Source: Opitutaceae bacterium (GTDB taxonomy: Bacteria > Verrucomicrobiota > Verrucomicrobiia > Opitutales > Opitutaceae). Taken from it: 64,000 nt of DNA. The DNA lies in NCBI GenBank assembly GCA_016715765.1, contig JADJZJ010000007.1:62001-126000 (forward strand). The letters are read 5' to 3'. The notes beneath the pieces were generated by a model, which saw nothing but the letters and a program-made list of their open reading frames with translations, did no database searches and was not told the DNA's origin. Position numbers and translations under genes: made by a program. Shown piece after piece: positions 63,576 through 64,000 of this stretch. How positions within the stretch are numbered: position 1 is the stretch's first letter; each line of letters begins with the position of its first letter.

Positions 63576-63731
63576 AGGGCCGAGTTTAGGAGCCAGCTTT
63601 GGCGACCGGGTTCAACGAAAATCCCGGACGGTCCGAATTCATTCGAGCGGTAAATGGCGCGTTTCCCTGCACGCTACGGTTGCGGCCGGGGATTGCCCAT
63701 CCCGGCCGGTCAACCCTACCCTTGCTTCACC

Positions 63732-64000
63732 ATGATCCGAAAAGCCTTCCTCATGTCAGTCCACCCCGGTCAGGAAGCTGAATATCAGCGCCGGCACAGC
63801 CCGATCTGGCGGGACCTGGAAGCCGTGCTCAAATCCCACGGGGTCCACAACTACTCCATTTTCCTGCATCCGGCGACGCACCGGCTGTTCGGCTACGTCG
63901 AGGTGGAGGACGAGGCCCGCTGGGCCGCCATCGCCAAGACTCCCGAGTGCCAGCGCTGGTGGAAGCACATGGGCGACATCATGCCCTCGAACCCGGATCA
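63732..64000 (+). CDS. rhaM: L-rhamnose mutarotase, 5' part (runs off the window)
   Basis: Eighty-nine codons from ATG 63732 read into the RhaM family: MIRKAFLMSVHPGQEAEYQRRHSPIW at the start, with the active-site His of the RRHSPIW block near residue 22, then LKSHGVHNYSIFLHPATHRLFGYVEVED and CQRWWKHMGDIMPSNPD. The family length is about 104 residues, so about 15 residues are missing at the window edge. It interconverts alpha and beta L-rhamnose, the first step of cytosolic rhamnose breakdown. Upstream is the LacI gene in the opposite direction; the next genes probably encode the rest of the rhamnose pathway outside the window. Confidence 0.9.
   Translation, partial: MIRKAFLMSVHPGQEAEYQRRHSPIWRDLEAVLKSHGVHNYSIFLHPATHRLFGYVEVEDEARWAAIAKTPECQRWWKHMGDIMPSNPD

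Overview
The window is a high-GC bacterial chromosome segment that reads as Verrucomicrobiota, most likely family Opitutaceae. The inference rests on several things together: a SusC-size TonB-dependent receptor without an adjacent SusD, a PEP-CTERM protein, a URO-D-like/phytanoyl-dioxygenase gene set, rhamnogalacturonan-degrading enzymes, and many intergenic palindromic repeats. No phage, insertion sequence, integrase or CRISPR array was recognised.

Left part (1-17 kb), mostly housekeeping: the start of rsmE (minus strand), an ECF-type S component overlapping a phosphoribosyltransferase, a membrane-anchored hypothetical protein, a membrane-fused spermidine-synthase-like protein, two exported Hcp-fold proteins (the second a large cadherin/Ig-like adhesin with a frameshift), tRNA-Gly, a PilC/GspF protein, a degenerate NtrC-type regulator, carB, a quinone oxidoreductase, purU and a TPR membrane protein.

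Middle part (17-30 kb): a PEP-CTERM protein, a compact operon of PfkB kinase, URO-D-like protein, PhyH dioxygenase and small Dabb-like protein, a ParE-type toxin-antitoxin pair, a RibD-C reductase, tRNA-Pro, a LysM protein, a Nudix hydrolase, a frameshifted adenylate-forming enzyme, fdhD, a TPR protein, a site-2 protease and a PrmB-like methyltransferase.

Right part (29.7-64 kb), a pectin (rhamnogalacturonan-I)/L-rhamnose utilisation region: a large GH123-like protein, CE12 esterase, GH29 fucosidase, GH105 unsaturated rhamnogalacturonyl hydrolase, PL11 rhamnogalacturonan lyase and an alpha/beta esterase on the minus strand; divergently a Gfo/Idh/MocA oxidoreductase and a rhamnose-type ABC importer (ATPase, two permeases, binding protein); then a TonB-dependent receptor, two convergent TMTC-like membrane/TPR paralogues, a sodium:solute symporter, a DUF6250 lipoprotein, a two-domain CE12 esterase, a LacI-type regulator and the beginning of L-rhamnose mutarotase. 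The likely logic is: outer-membrane uptake of oligosaccharide, periplasmic deacetylation and lyase/hydrolase cleavage, then import of rhamnose through the ABC system or symporter, under LacI control.

Two features cut across the window. First, nested palindromic repeats of several families sit directly behind stop codons, in constant orientation to the upstream gene, sometimes supplying the stop codon, the ribosome binding site or the start codon. Second, three genes carry single frameshifts, two of them inside the signal peptide; these may be assembly errors, decay or phase-variable tracts.
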